A DNA stretch of 62,000 bases from Symbiodinium natans (GCA_905221605.1 CAJNDS010002106.1:417501-479500); one strand, 5' to 3'; shown: positions 27,905 through 36,352, counted from the stretch's first letter. The notes: generated by a model from the letters alone, not told the origin. Made by a program: numbers and translations.

Positions 27905-27944
27905 TGCTCTTGCTGCAGGAGGGAGGCCCATAGCATCCTCGTTC
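27905..27944 (-). CDS. Exon, unknown protein
   Basis: Reads NEDAMGLPPAARA; acceptor GGCCTAG. Confidence 0.5.
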
Positions 27945-27997
27945 CTAGGCCAGTCTCGAGGTTGAACCCACCCAATTTCAATCCCCTCTTTTCTGGT

Positions 27998-28085
27998 GCT
28001 TAGGGCTTAGGGCTTAGGGCTTAGGGCTTAGGGCTTAGGGCTTAGGGCTTAGGGCTTAGGGCTTAGGGCTTAGGGTTTAGGGCTT
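27998..28085 (+). repeat. GGGCTTA variant array
   Basis: Eleven TTAGGGC units, a local homogenisation of one variant. Confidence 0.9.
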
Positions 28086-28094
28086 AGGGTGCAA

Positions 28095-28222
28095 TTGGAG
28101 GTTCATGGTACTTAGTGACCCAAGTATACTTGTACTTATAACCCAAGTATGGCTACCAAAAGGGGCTTATATCTGGGTGAGTACTAAACTTATAATGGGT
28201 TACTAAGTACCCTGAACCTCCA
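28095..28222. mobile_element. Family L element, complete
   Basis: TTGGAGGTTCATGGTACTTA and inverted TTACTAAGTACCCTGAACCT, with inner ACCCAAGTAT/ATACTTG arms. A terminal fragment recurs at 28570-28602. Confidence 0.8.
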
Positions 28223-28363
28223 GTAGGGTCCTCCTTTTTTGGAGCTTAGGGTTGGGTTTAGGGTTTTTCTCCTCCCGAAGCATTGGCTGTCAGGCATCAT
28301 TCACGGGATTTTAGGCCAGCACCTCCCATTGACAGGCCAGGTCATGTGTTATGAAGACTACTA

Positions 28364-28435
28364 CGGCACTGCGGCAGTAGGGAACTGAACGACAGCAGGC
28401 TGCTTCACTTCACACGCAAGCGGAACGCCCCCCTG
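28364..28435 (-). CDS. Exon, unknown protein
   Basis: Reads QGGVPLACEVKQPAVVQFPT then AAVP and TAG if unspliced; acceptor TCGTTTCAG. Confidence 0.55.
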
Positions 28436-28595
28436 CTGAAACGAGAGGCCACTCTAGAGCAGAGCTGTCAGACCTTCACAAAAAAAATACCTGGAGGCTC
28501 ACGTATAACCCCAAGAATAAGTCTACCTAGAGGACTTTCGGGACTTCGGGGGTCCTTTAGGTGCAGTTATGGTTGGGGTTATAAGTACCCTGAAC

Positions 28596-28645
28596 CTCCA
28601 AGTAGTGCCCTGCAGGACAGAAGGAGGCGGCCTGTACCAGGCTGG
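28596..28645 (-). CDS. Exon after F intron
   Basis: 50 nt reading SLVQAASFCPAGHYLE. Its acceptor GGGAG is the end of the F element; its donor GTTCAGGG lies in a family L terminal fragment. Joins exon 28739-28759 in phase (codon ACC across the junction). Confidence 0.7.
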
Positions 28646-28738
28646 CTCCCGAGTAACCTAGGAATAAAAGGGTACCCCTTTTGGTTTTAAGGGGATCATA
28701 AGGGAACCCCAACCCTAACACAGAAAACAGAGGCCTAC
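28646..28738 (-). mobile_element. Family F introner, GT-AG
   Basis: In gene sense GTAGGCCTCTGTTTTCTGTG..TTCCTAGGTTACTCGGGAG. Inverted ends (GGACCGGAGTAGG / TTACTCGGGAGCC) span both splice sites, which lie a few bases inside the repeats. Removal keeps the frame. Confidence 0.75.
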
Positions 28739-28759
28739 TCCGGTCCTTGCACTCGTTCT
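28739..28759 (-). CDS. 21-nt microexon between two introners
   Basis: Reads ENECKDR once joined: the upstream exon ends CTT G, this exon is AG AAC GAG TGC AAG GAC CGG A, the next begins CC AGC. Both junctions keep phase. Bounded by element G upstream and element F downstream. Confidence 0.6.
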
Positions 28760-28871
28760 CTTGGTAGCCCAGCAACCATATTTTAATAAGGGCACACCTT
28801 TTTTTGTTTGGTCATTTTATAAGGGAACCCAGAACCAAAAAAACAAAAGGTAAAGGGTACCACCGGGCTAC
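28760..28871 (-). mobile_element. Family G introner, GT-AG
   Basis: In gene sense GTAGCCCGGTGGTACCC ... GGTTGCTGGGCTACCAAG. The inverted ends GGTAGCCC/GGGCTACC supply GT and AG. Confidence 0.75.
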
Positions 28872-28933
28872 CAAGTTCTGCGGTGGCGGGCTGGGCAAGG
28901 ACTTCGGTGGCACTGATGGGGGCGATGTGAGCT
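28872..28933 (-). CDS. Exon before G intron
   Basis: Reads AHIAPISATEVLAQPATAEL and leaves at CTTG|GTAGCCC. Acceptor CCGAAG. Confidence 0.7.
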
Positions 28934-29086
28934 CTTCGGAGTGTAGGGCTGGGGGCTATTGGGTGTAGGGGTGTAGGGGTTTAGGGTTCAAGGGTTTTAG
29001 GGTTAAGGGCTTTTATGTGGGTTAGGTATATTGGGTCATATAGGGAGTAGGGTCAGAGTCATAGAGCTTGAAGATTAAAAGCCAAC

Positions 29087-29126
29087 CCCAGTACGTGCTG
29101 AACTCTCGAACCCCTGGCTCCGAAGC
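29087..29126 (-). CDS. Exon, unknown protein
   Basis: Reads ASEPGVREFSTYW; acceptor CTTTTAG, donor GTTGGC. Confidence 0.6.
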
Positions 29127-29479
29127 CTAAAAGCGCCTGAGTTGTGCTTAAAAAAAAACTTCGCGCAAGTGTTGAACCCTAAACCCTTTTTTTCCCCGGA
29201 CTCAGCTCCAAGCCGGAAAGATAAGCCCTACACCCCAAACCCTCAACAGCCGCGGAACACTCAAGCCTAGGCTCTAGGGTTTAGGGTTTAGGGTTTAGGG
29301 GGCTCCGAAACAGTGCACCCGAATCCTTACGACTAAAAAACCTTAAAAGAATAGCGGGGTTTGCGGTTTAGGGCTTAGGTTTTTGAGCTGAGGGTTCTTA
29401 ATCCTAAACCCTAAACCCTAAACAGGAAAACCCTACACCCCTTAAGTCTCGAGAGAAGCCAACCCTAGAACCCACGCTA

Positions 29480-29575
29480 AACCCTAAACCCTAAAACCCT
29501 AAAACCCTAAAACCCTAAAACCCTAAAACCCTAAACCCTAAACCCTAAACCCTAAACCCTAAACCCTCAACCCTA
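29480..29575 (-). repeat. CCCTAAAA and CCCTAAA array
   Basis: An 8-mer variant block (29487-29529) followed by 7-mer units. Confidence 0.9.
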
Positions 29576-29588
29576 CTTGAACCTAGAC

Positions 29589-29632
29589 TCAGCGTGTTGA
29601 GGACCTCGGCCAGCAGGATCTCCATCTCACAC
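29589..29632 (-). CDS. Exon, helical
   Basis: Reads CEMEILLAEVLNTLS; acceptor ACTCGAG. Confidence 0.65.
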
Positions 29633-29657
29633 CTCGAGTTCTCTTACCATTGGTTCG

Positions 29658-29811
29658 TAGGGGATGAGGGAATGAGGTACCCTATGTCATCCCTTAAAGG
29701 GTATAGACTAGGGTACCATATATAGTCCCTGAAAGGGTATATATAGTATATATAGAGGTACACTATATCATCCCTTAGGACCCCTCATTCCCTCATTCCC
29801 TACTGACCAAC
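29658..29811. mobile_element. Family J element
   Basis: GTAGGGGATGAGGGAATGAGG..TACCCT and inverted CCTCATTCCCTCATTCCCTAC; inner repeats CCCTTAAAGGGTATA. Confidence 0.75.
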
Positions 29812-30054
29812 ATTAAGTTCTGGGCGATGGAGGGTCGGTTTCGGGTTTTGAGGGCTTTTGCTTTCTACGAATCTACTTACAGAGGCCATAAAGAGGGCGA
29901 ACTCACCCTAAAGCCTAAACCCTAAACCACTAAACCCCTAAACCCCTAAACCCAAAACCCCTGAACTCGAACCCCAAAACCCCAAAACCCCAAAACCCCA
30001 AAACCCTAAACCCTCAAACCTAAGCCCTAAACCCTACCCTAAACCCCTAAACAC

Positions 30055-30154
30055 CGAAGTCGAGGTGCACGATGCTCTCCATCCTACCGTGGATAGTGTA
30101 GGCGTTCATCGCTTCCTGAAAGACTTGGTCCTGCATTGGGTCCTCCTCAATGTC
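30055..30154 (-). CDS. 100-nt exon with telomere-adjacent donor
   Basis: Reads DIEEDPMQDQVFQEAMNAYT then IHGRMESIVHLDF. Acceptor CTCTTCAG; donor TTCG|GTGTTTAGGG. Strong coding signal. Confidence 0.8.
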
Positions 30155-30389
30155 CTGAAGAGGCCAGGCAGGTTTAGGGTTTGGGGTTTGGGGTTTGGGG
30201 TTTGGGGTTTGGGGTTTAGGGTCTAGGGTTTCTTGTCCTTTGTTAGGGTTTTAGGATTTTCGGGTTTGAGGTGCTTGAGGGCTTGAGGGTTTTGGGTTGT
30301 TTCAGGGTTTGGGGTCCCTGTTGCGCTACGGCCCCTTCACTTCCGGGAACCACAACTTAGAGAACTCCCAATTCTGATGCCTCGTTGTT

Positions 30390-30555
30390 TCATAAGGGAC
30401 TACAGCTGGGGTCTATTAGGGGTTTACTGTAGGATGTAGGGAAAGCCGTCATATAAAACAGTGAGTGGAAAGGTGGTAAGGTCCAGTAGGGTTTAGGTTT
30501 ACTGTAGGGTGTAGGGCAAGCCGGAATATGACACAGAGAGTGAAAAGGTGATAAG
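30390..30555. repeat. Tandem duplication of about 75 bp
   Basis: GGTTTACTGTAGGATGTAGG..AAGCCGTCATATAAAACAGTGAG is followed by a diverged copy GGTTTACTGTAGGGTGTAGG..AAGCCGGAATATGACACAGAGAG. Confidence 0.8.
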
Positions 30556-30569
30556 CCTTAAAGCCCGAC

Positions 30570-30656
30570 GCTGCCAAAAAAGGGATTTGCGGACGGCGTG
30601 CTGAGCCGTCGCTGATGCTTTGCTCGGCCTGCGCTTGGGATTTCTGGCTGGAGGGG
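30570..30656 (-). CDS. Exon, frame unresolved
   Basis: All three minus frames are open after acceptor CTTTCAG (for example SSQKSQAQAEQSISDGSARR or PARNPKRRPSKASATAQHAV). Confidence 0.45.
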
Positions 30657-30924
30657 CTGAAAGAGAGAAAGTCCTAGACAGGTCGGGTGTATTTCAAGGT
30701 GATCCCATGACAATGTTTCTTTCAACGTCACGACATGCACGCACTTTGTTGAGGAAAGTTGCCACATGATTCTCACAATTCAGAGGTCGGAGCTTGAACA
30801 GCCTGGGGCAATCCGATATTCTGCACCCCGAAGCCCGTATAAAATAAAAAAAACGCCCCTAAACCTCGTTCCAACTCCCTCAAGCCCTAAACCCTAAAAC
30901 CTTCTGCAAAGAAGAGCTTTGCGT

Positions 30925-31042
30925 TTAGGGTTTAGGGTCTAGGGTCTAGGGTTTAGGGTTTAGGGTTTAGGGTTTAGGGTTTAGGGTTTAGGGTTTAGGG
31001 TTTAGGGTTTAGGGTTTAGGGTGTAGGGTGTAGGGTGTAGGG
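30925..31042 (+). repeat. TTTAGGG array
   Basis: About fifteen units, ending in GTGTAGGG variants. Confidence 0.95.
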
Positions 31043-31076
31043 CTCAACCCTAGCACCTCATCGCTCAACCGTAAAC

Positions 31077-31102
31077 CTTCCTCATCGCTTGACCCTGGCC
31101 AG
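31077..31102 (-). CDS. Short exon
   Basis: Reads WPGSSDEE; acceptor TGCAAG, donor GTTTACGG, a telomere-unit variant. Lies after a family B element in transcript order. Confidence 0.35.
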
Positions 31103-31117
31103 CTTGCAGATGCAGCC

Positions 31118-31250
31118 GGGGGTTTCCCAAAATAGGGGAAACGCTTTTGGGGGGTGCCCTTTAACAGGATCTCTAAACCCTAAAGGCTAAACGCTAAACC
31201 CTAAACCCTATTTGGGGTAGAAAAGGGGTACCCCCATTTTGGGAGATTCC
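31118..31250. mobile_element. Family B element with telomere insert
   Basis: GGGTTTCCCAAAATAGGGG and inverted CCCCCATTTTGGGAGATTCC; CCCTAAA-type units (31171-31208) replace the centre. It starts 4 bases after the donor of exon 31254-31299. Confidence 0.8.
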
Positions 31251-31253
31251 GAC

Positions 31254-31299
31254 CTTGCTCATGGAGCTCAGCGCACCCTCGAAGCGCCGCGTGACGTTC
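31254..31299 (-). CDS. Exon, unknown protein
   Basis: Reads NVTRRFEGALSSMSK; acceptor AACCTCAG, donor GTCGGAAT leading straight into the family B element. Confidence 0.65.
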
Positions 31300-31357
31300 C
31301 TGAGGTTGTTGTCAGGTTTAGGGGCTTAGGACTTCTTGGAGAAGTTAGGGAGGGCTG

Positions 31358-31515
31358 GGGTTTAGGGTTTAGGGTTTAGGGTTTAGGGTTTAGGGTTTAG
31401 GGTTTAGGGTTTAGGGTTTAGGGTGTAGGGTGTAGGGTTTAGGGTTCAGGGTTTAGGGGTTTAGAGTTTAGGGTTTAGGGATTAGGGTTTAAGGGTTTAG
31501 GGTTTAGGGTGAAGG
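31358..31515 (+). repeat. TTTAGGG array
   Basis: Long array with GTGTAGGG and TTCAGGG variants. Confidence 0.95.
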
Positions 31516-31734
31516 TTTAGGGCCCCAGTTATCCGAACACTAGTATGTGTGCAACACACCTAAACTCTCAGCAGGTCGGATCCCAAAGGGCCCACATGCG
31601 AAGCCCTTACCAAAAAGCAAACCCTAAACCGCAGATCTTCAAGGGTGTACCTGAAGGCTGCAATGTTGTTCCTTTTTGGATTAGCTTTAGGGGATTCCAG
31701 TACACTACCCCCCAAAGGTGCTACCTAGGAGCCT

Positions 31735-31900
31735 AGTTACATGGTCCCGATTATGGGCCCTGAAATCAGAACCTTTTAAAGGAGGCTAGCGACCCTAAAC
31801 CCTAAACCCTAAACTCTAAACCCTAAACCCTAAACCCTAAACCCTACACCCTAAACCCTAAACCACAACAAAAGGGCCCATGAAACTACCCTCAGAGTAG
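31735..31900. mobile_element. Family R element with telomere insert
   Basis: TAGTTACATGGTCCC at left and inverted GGGCCCATGAAACTACCCTC at right; CCCTAAA units fill 31793-31863. Confidence 0.65.
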
Positions 31901-31925
31901 GGGTAAAGTCTCTGTCCCTATTGAG

Positions 31926-31984
31926 AGCCAGGACTCTCCACCATGACAGTGCTGACGCCCACCTTCGCAGGATGGTGCGCAACC
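31926..31984 (-). CDS. Exon, unknown protein
   Basis: Reads VAHHPAKVGVSTVMVESPG; acceptor ACAAGAG. Confidence 0.65.
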
Positions 31985-32153
31985 CTCTTGTTTTTGTGGG
32001 TTTAGGGTTTAGGGTTTAGGGTTTAGGGTTTAGGGTTTAGGGTTTGAGTTTAGGGCTAGGGTTTAGGGTTTAGGGTTTAGGGAGTTTAGGGTGAAACCCT
32101 GAGCTCTAAACCCTCATTCCTGATACCCGCCAACCCGAAACCCTCAACCAGTC

Positions 32154-32207
32154 CTGCCCCGATCAAGCTTGGATGCGATAGCATTTTAGCGCAGCTTGAA
32201 TTGATGC
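32154..32207 (-). CDS. Exon, unknown protein
   Basis: 54 nt reading INSSCAKMLSHPSLIGA; acceptor CAGAAG, apparent GA donor (CAG|GACTGG). Confidence 0.6.
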
Positions 32208-32283
32208 CTTCTGTGGAAACGTTTCAGAAATAGTTGGGTGTTTAAACCCTAAACCCTAACACACTTCCCTGCATGGGGCTAGC

Positions 32284-32329
32284 TTCGGGCCGCAGGACGC
32301 AGCATAGACTCAGGAGCTTGCTTCCAGCC
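32284..32329 (-). CDS. Exon, unknown protein
   Basis: Reads WKQAPESMLRPAAR; acceptor TATGGAG, donor GC. Confidence 0.55.
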
Positions 32330-32431
32330 CTCCATAACAAGCACAAAACTCCAACCCCAAACCCCAAACCCCAAACCCCAACCCCAAACCCGAAACCCGA
32401 AACCCTAAAGCCTAAACCCAAAACCGTAAAC

Positions 32432-32500
32432 CTCAGGGGCTGCAGTGCACTTTGCCCTGACCCTTCAGCTGCCACAATGTTTGCGACGGCTGATCTGGGA
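32432..32500 (-). CDS. Exon, unknown protein
   Basis: Reads PRSAVANIVAAEGSGQSALQ then PL; acceptor CGAGTAG, donor GTTTACGG. Confidence 0.65.
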
Positions 32501-32637
32501 CTACTCGAGGTGGGACTCCCAAAAACCCCCTAAACCCTAAACCCTAAACCCTAAACCCCTAAACCCTAAACCCTTAACCCTTAAACCCTAAACCCTATAC
32601 CCTAAACCCTAAACCCTAAACCCGTAACCCTAAACCC

Positions 32638-32722
32638 TGAAAGGAGCAGTGCCTCTGCCAGTTCGACCGATGCGGTGTAGATGTTCAGAAGCCTCAGAGT
32701 CCGCGCAAGGCGGTTGAGGGCT
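32638..32722 (-). CDS. Exon, helical
   Basis: Reads ALNRLARTLRLLNIYTASVE then LAEALLLS. Strong amphipathic helices. Confidence 0.7.
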
Positions 32723-32828
32723 TTTTGTTTTGCCACCCGCCTAGCTGATGGAGGGTTTGGGGTTTAGGGTTTAGGGTTTAGGGTTCAGGGTTTAGGGTTT
32801 AGAGATATCTGGGCTGGGACTGGACTGC

Positions 32829-32882
32829 CTTTGACAAAGGTGCACTTCTTCAGGGCTGCAAGATGGAGACGCGACGCCCAAC
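32829..32882 (-). CDS. Exon, unknown protein
   Basis: Reads RLGVASPSCSPEEVHLCQR; acceptor GCAAGAG, donor GC or further downstream. Confidence 0.5.
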
Positions 32883-32949
32883 CTCTTGCGACCTAAACAC
32901 TACACCCTAAGCCCGTGACCCTGCACCTCCAACCCTAAACCCTAAACCG

Positions 32950-33036
32950 TCAAGAAAGCTTCCCAGTGCCAGGAGACTTTCTTTCGAGGTAAGTCGGCGA
33001 TTCCTCGGATGCGTCACCGCGCGCCAACAACGCGGG
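32950..33036 (-). CDS. Exon ending in a stop codon
   Basis: 87 nt, 28 codons plus TGA: PALLARGDASEESPTYLERK then SPGTGKLS. Acceptor ACCTTAG. Possible C-terminal exon. On plus, the same stretch shows GAG|GTAAGT, which I take as chance. Confidence 0.6.
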   Translation of the reverse strand, partial: PALLARGDASEESPTYLERKSPGTGKLS

Positions 33037-33096
33037 CTAAGGTGGATCTAAGCCGCTTGCTGAAGTCTGAGGGAGCTTGCTAAGAAGCTTAGAGTT

Positions 33097-33176
33097 TACC
33101 CTAAACCCTAAACCCTAAACCCTAAACCCTAAACCCTAAACCCTAAACCCTAAACCCTAAACCCTAAACCCTAAAC
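33097..33176 (-). repeat. CCCTAAA array acting as donor
   Basis: Eleven units; in gene sense the donor of exon 33177-33229. Confidence 0.95.
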
Positions 33177-33229
33177 CCTTCTCGCGGCCGAGCCACTGCA
33201 TGGAGTTCTTCCACTTCTGAGCCTCCCAC
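33177..33229 (-). CDS. Exon with telomere donor, tryptophan-rich
   Basis: Reads WEAQKWKNSMQWLGREK; acceptor GACCCAG, donor GTTTAGGG. Confidence 0.65.
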
Positions 33230-33538
33230 CTGGGTCATGAACCTCAGGAGCTTTGGGTTTGGGTTTTGGGGTGTAGGGTTTAGGGTTTAGGCTTTAGGCT
33301 TTAGGCTTTAGGGTTTAGGGTTTGCAGTTTAGGGTTTTTGGGTTTAGGGTTTTAGAGTTTAGGGTAACCATATGGTGTTGGGTGGGTGGTTCTCTACATC
33401 AAAAGGCTTTCCTGCGTCCTAGATACAGAAGGGAAAGGATATGTGTAATCCTGACCCTTAAACCCTCAACCCTCAACCCTAAACCCCAAACTCTAAACCC
33501 CAAACCCTAACCCCTAAACCCTCAACCTAAAGAAGTGT

Positions 33539-33601
33539 TCATCGCTCAGGGAACGTCAGCGGCAGGTCATAGCCAACTGCCTCAAACTTCTCCGGGCTGT
33601 C
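33539..33601 (-). CDS. C-terminal exon with stop
   Basis: 63 nt, 20 codons plus TGA: DSPEKFEAVGYDLPLTFPER. Acceptor GCTGGCAG. Best 3' gene end in the middle of the window. Confidence 0.75.
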   Translation of the reverse strand, partial: DSPEKFEAVGYDLPLTFPER

Positions 33602-33699
33602 CTGCCAGCAGACCGGGCTTCACCCTAAACCCTAAACCCTAAACTCTAAACCCTAAACCCTAAACCCTAAACCCTAAACCCTAAACCCTAAACCCTAGC

Positions 33700-33778
33700 C
33701 CTGAAGGCTGCTAGAAGAGGTATAGGCGGGCGCTGAGGGCGAAATGGCACATGAACAAACAACCCATCCGAAACGGGC
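33700..33778 (-). CDS. Exon, proline-rich
   Basis: Reads PVSDGLFVHVPFRPQRPPIP then LLAAF. Acceptor TTCTTATAG. Likely the exon before the stop exon at 33539. Confidence 0.7.
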
Positions 33779-33994
33779 CTATAAGAATTGCCCTTAGACT
33801 CTAAACCCTTTCTATCCCCTTACACCCTAAACCCTAAACCCCAAACCCCAAACCCTAAACCCTAAACCCTAAACCTAAGCCTTGTGTCCTAGACTTGGTC
33901 GCGCCCTAGGGGCTCATAGTGTTCTTCATATGTGTACTTGAGTACGGCCCTTTTAAAAGAAGGACCCCCGGAAGGATCCTATTACCCTTATGCT

Positions 33995-34055
33995 GCTTGT
34001 GTGGTTGCGCTGCGAGGGGGCCTCTTGTGAGGCTGCTGGTCCTGGGTCTCCTGCG
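33995..34055 (-). CDS. Exon, polar
   Basis: Reads PAGDPGPAASQEAPSQRNHT then SS; other frames are also open. Confidence 0.45.
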
Positions 34056-34149
34056 GGCCCCTTTTCTTTATTTTTAGGGTTTAGGGTTTAGGGTTTAGGG
34101 TTAAGGGGTGGGAATCATACTATATTCTCTGAAGAAGATAAGTGATGAA

Positions 34150-34266
34150 GCTGCATGAGCTCAGAAGTGAAAGTAGGGCAAGTCACTGGGATACGTGATC
34201 TTGAGGAGATCGAGCGTAAGCCGCAGCAGCTTCTTGAAGGTCCCCGCCCTTTCGTTGAGCGTTTCC
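34150..34266 (-). CDS. Coding segment, shifted frame
   Basis: Reads ETLNERAGTFKKLLRLTLDL then LKI and on to TGA. It directly follows 34271-34410 but in another frame, with no room for a normal intron; either a one-base indel or a very short intron. Confidence 0.55.
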
Positions 34267-34270
34267 CTAC

Positions 34271-34410
34271 GCTTCTATGAGCCTCCTGGCATCAGCACGG
34301 AGATCCCTCGAGGAACTTCGGGAGACCGCGAAGGGTATTCCCTCGTTCACCAAGGCACTGAACATGGAGCCGTCCGAAAGCCTGAGGGCTGTGATGACGG
34401 CTTGCAGGCT
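34271..34410 (-). CDS. Long exon, helical
   Basis: 140 nt. Reads SLQAVITALRLSDGSMFSAL, then VNEGIPFAVSRSSSRDLRAD, then ARRLIEA. Acceptor GATCTTCAG. Follows a family E element. Confidence 0.7.
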
Positions 34411-34437
34411 CTGAAGATCTCCACCAGAGAGCTTCCC

Positions 34438-34545
34438 CTAAGGGTCCATGTACCCCTATGGTACATATTTGGGCCCTAAAGCTACTGCATCGGAACCCCT
34501 TTAAGGCCCAAGTATATACTATATGGGTACATGGACCCTTTGGGT
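34438..34545. mobile_element. Family E element inside an intron
   Basis: TAAGGGTCCATGTACCC and GGGTACATGGACCCTTTGGG, with inner TATATACT..TTGGGCC arms. It fills nearly all of the intron between 34545-34603 and 34271-34410; no GT or AG lies exactly at its ends. Confidence 0.8.
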
Positions 34546-34603
34546 TCGTCTTCCCCAAGACGCTCTGGAGCGTCTGCACTGCGGGTCCCGTACTTGGCTT
34601 CCA
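34545..34603 (-). CDS. Exon, unknown protein
   Basis: Reads LEAKYGTRSADAPERLGEDE, running up to the family E element. Confidence 0.65.
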
Positions 34604-34664
34604 GTTTAGGGTTTAGGGTTTAGGGTTTAGGGCTTAGGTTTAGGGTTTAGGGTTTAGGGTTTGA

Positions 34665-34722
34665 GCAACTGCGGGGCAGAAACAGCAGCGGCAGATGCCG
34701 ATGCCATGATGTCCGAAGCCCT
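34665..34722 (-). CDS. Exon, alanine/serine-rich
   Basis: Reads RASDIMASASAAAVSAPQLL. Contains a Met, so a start is conceivable. Confidence 0.5.
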
Positions 34723-34820
34723 TAAAGGTGTTGTGTAGATCCGCATACTAAGGAGACCTTGAGCCAAAAGCCCTAAGCCCTAAACCCTAAACCCTAAACC
34801 CTGAACCCTAAGCCCTGAAC

Positions 34821-34873
34821 CCTGGAGTCTTTGAGCACCAACCCCACCATCCCTCAGCCCAAGAGCCTTTGAC
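34821..34873 (-). CDS. Exon, tryptophan-rich
   Basis: Reads VKGSWAEGWWGWCSKTP; acceptor AAGGAG, donor GTTCAGG. Confidence 0.6.
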
Positions 34874-34954
34874 CTCCTTGAACCCCTATGGGCCCAAAAC
34901 TTTGGAGAGTGTACGTAGGGTTTAGGGTTTAGGGTTTAGGGTTTAGGGTTTCGG

Positions 34955-35028
34955 GCATGGGGTTCCACACCAGGCTCCTGCTTCACGCAGGACCAGGTCT
35001 TGAGCCTGGGCAGTGTCGGCAGAGATAT
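34955..35028 (-). CDS. Exon, unknown protein
   Basis: Reads ISADTAQAQDLVLREAGAWC then GTPCP. Confidence 0.65.
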
Positions 35029-35105
35029 GGGGGGGAGGGCGCGGAATTCCGACGAACCCTAAGCCCCTAAAACCCAAAACCCTAACGACCACTTCAAGCC
35101 AACCC

Positions 35106-35140
35106 TGTCGATCTGTCCACCTGTCACCGCCACCGTGATG
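35106..35140 (-). CDS. Short exon
   Basis: Reads PITVAVTGGQID; donor near GGTTGG. Confidence 0.4.
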
Positions 35141-35549
35141 GGTTTAGGGTTTGGGGTTTGGGTTTTAGGTTTTAGGTTTTAGGGTTTAGGGTTTAGGGTT
35201 TAGGGTCCAGGGCTGAGGCTTTAGCGGAGTTATAGGGGTGTTTATGCATGTTGTAACTCGGGCTATAAGGCCCTTGAGTGGCCCTACTATAATGAGGGCG
35301 AAGAGCCTGCATGCAATAAGGTTACTAGAGCCCTTGTAAGGACACAAGTCTGGGGTGCAGGTACAGGTTCGCTCTAACCTCAGGGAAGTACACGGAACCT
35401 TTCGGGTAAAATTCGGACGCAAGAGGAAAAGGAAGGGCACCACCGGCGAACCTTTTGCACAACCGAATCCCCCAAACGTTTGACCCATTGACTGCGCTTG
35501 AACGCTCCCCATCATCCCGAAATAACAAATGCCATACACCTTCTGGAAG

Positions 35550-35690
35550 CTAAACCCTAAACCCTAGAAACCCTAGAAACCCTGGAAACCCTAGAAACCC
35601 TAGGAAACCTTGAAACCCTAGAAACCCTAGAAACTCTAGAAACCCTGGAAACCCTAGAAACCCGATGAACCCTATCAACCCTAAAAACCC
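35550..35690 (-). repeat. 9-mer CCCTAGAAA array
   Basis: About fourteen copies of CCCTAGAAA/CCCTGGAAA, a derivative of the telomere unit; creates a spurious Phe-Leu-Gly repeat ORF. Confidence 0.9.
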
Positions 35691-35718
35691 TATACACCCA
35701 AACAAAAAACCCATCAAC

Positions 35719-35778
35719 CTCTCCAGCCCAACTTCTTGCAAGGCGTCGTCTTGGCTTGCCGGGCCAAGCAAGCGTCCT
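35719..35778 (-). CDS. Exon, cysteine/lysine-rich
   Basis: Reads EDACLARQAKTTPCKKLGWR; acceptor ACTTTCAG, donor GTTGATG. Other frames are open too. Confidence 0.55.
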
Positions 35779-35942
35779 CTGAAAGTTGTTCACCAAACCC
35801 GGGGGGGAGGGGGCGAGGTGGGGCTTCGCAAAACAAAGGGGTCTAAGGGGGCTGAGGGGTGTCCTAAACCCTAAACCCTAAACCCTAAACCCTAAACCCC
35901 AAACCCCAAAAACCCCAAACCCCAAACCCCAAAACCCTAAGC

Positions 35943-36020
35943 TGAGTCTATGGAGCTTCGGGTTGCTTTTTGTTTGACTGGATTGGTGCAAACCAGTATG
36001 TTCACCGAGTCAATGCTCCA
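35943..36020 (-). CDS. Exon next to H element
   Basis: Reads WSIDSVNILVCTNPVKQKAT then RSSIDSA. Its acceptor CCTTCAG is the terminal part of the family H element (36021-36108). Confidence 0.65.
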
Positions 36021-36108
36021 CTGAAGGCTGAAATGTAGTTCCTTTGTCTGGGTGTCTTTAGGGGATTCTGGTAAACAACCCCCAAAAGGTACTACACAGG
36101 AGCGGTAG
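36021..36108. mobile_element. Family H element
   Basis: AGGCTGAAATGTAGTTCCTTT..TTTAGGGGATT and inverted AAAGGTACTACACAGGAGC. Same family as the GC-AG intron at 40552-40712. Confidence 0.65.
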
Positions 36109-36114
36109 GGCTTA

Positions 36115-36226
36115 GTGCTTCAAGAACCCACACCTACTTTTCTGCAGGTTCCGACTGTAAACCGCCCTTACAGGATTCTTAGGTAACCTATACAAAACAG
36201 TAGATTTTGGTTTCTTAAGGTAGAAC
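36115..36226. mobile_element. Family O element
   Basis: GCTTCAAGAACCCACACCTAC and inverted CAGTAGATTTTGGTTTCTTAAGG. Confidence 0.65.
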
Positions 36227-36289
36227 CAGGAACTTCAACCTCGCTGGGCGTCTTGGTTCACCTTAAACCCTCAGGCTGGGTCCTACAGC

Positions 36290-36352
36290 CCTAATCAATG
36301 GACCCTCCTCCTCATCGCTGCTGTCGCCCAAGGAATCCGACAAGCACGGCGT
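36290..36352 (-). CDS. Exon, acidic serine cluster
   Basis: Reads TPCLSDSLGDSSDEEEGPL. The DSSDEEE run is the type of site phosphorylated by CK2. Acceptor GGTGCAG. The longer plus-strand ORFs over 36298-36492 are considered shadows. Confidence 0.5.

Noticed and set aside
32940-33000. Plus-strand exon end GAG|GTAAGT
   Set aside because: A perfect-looking donor, but the minus strand has a 29-codon exon across it and no plus-strand partners are seen.
35550-35796. Repetitive FLGFPGFL ORF
   Set aside because: Translation of the 9-mer CCCTAGAAA array.
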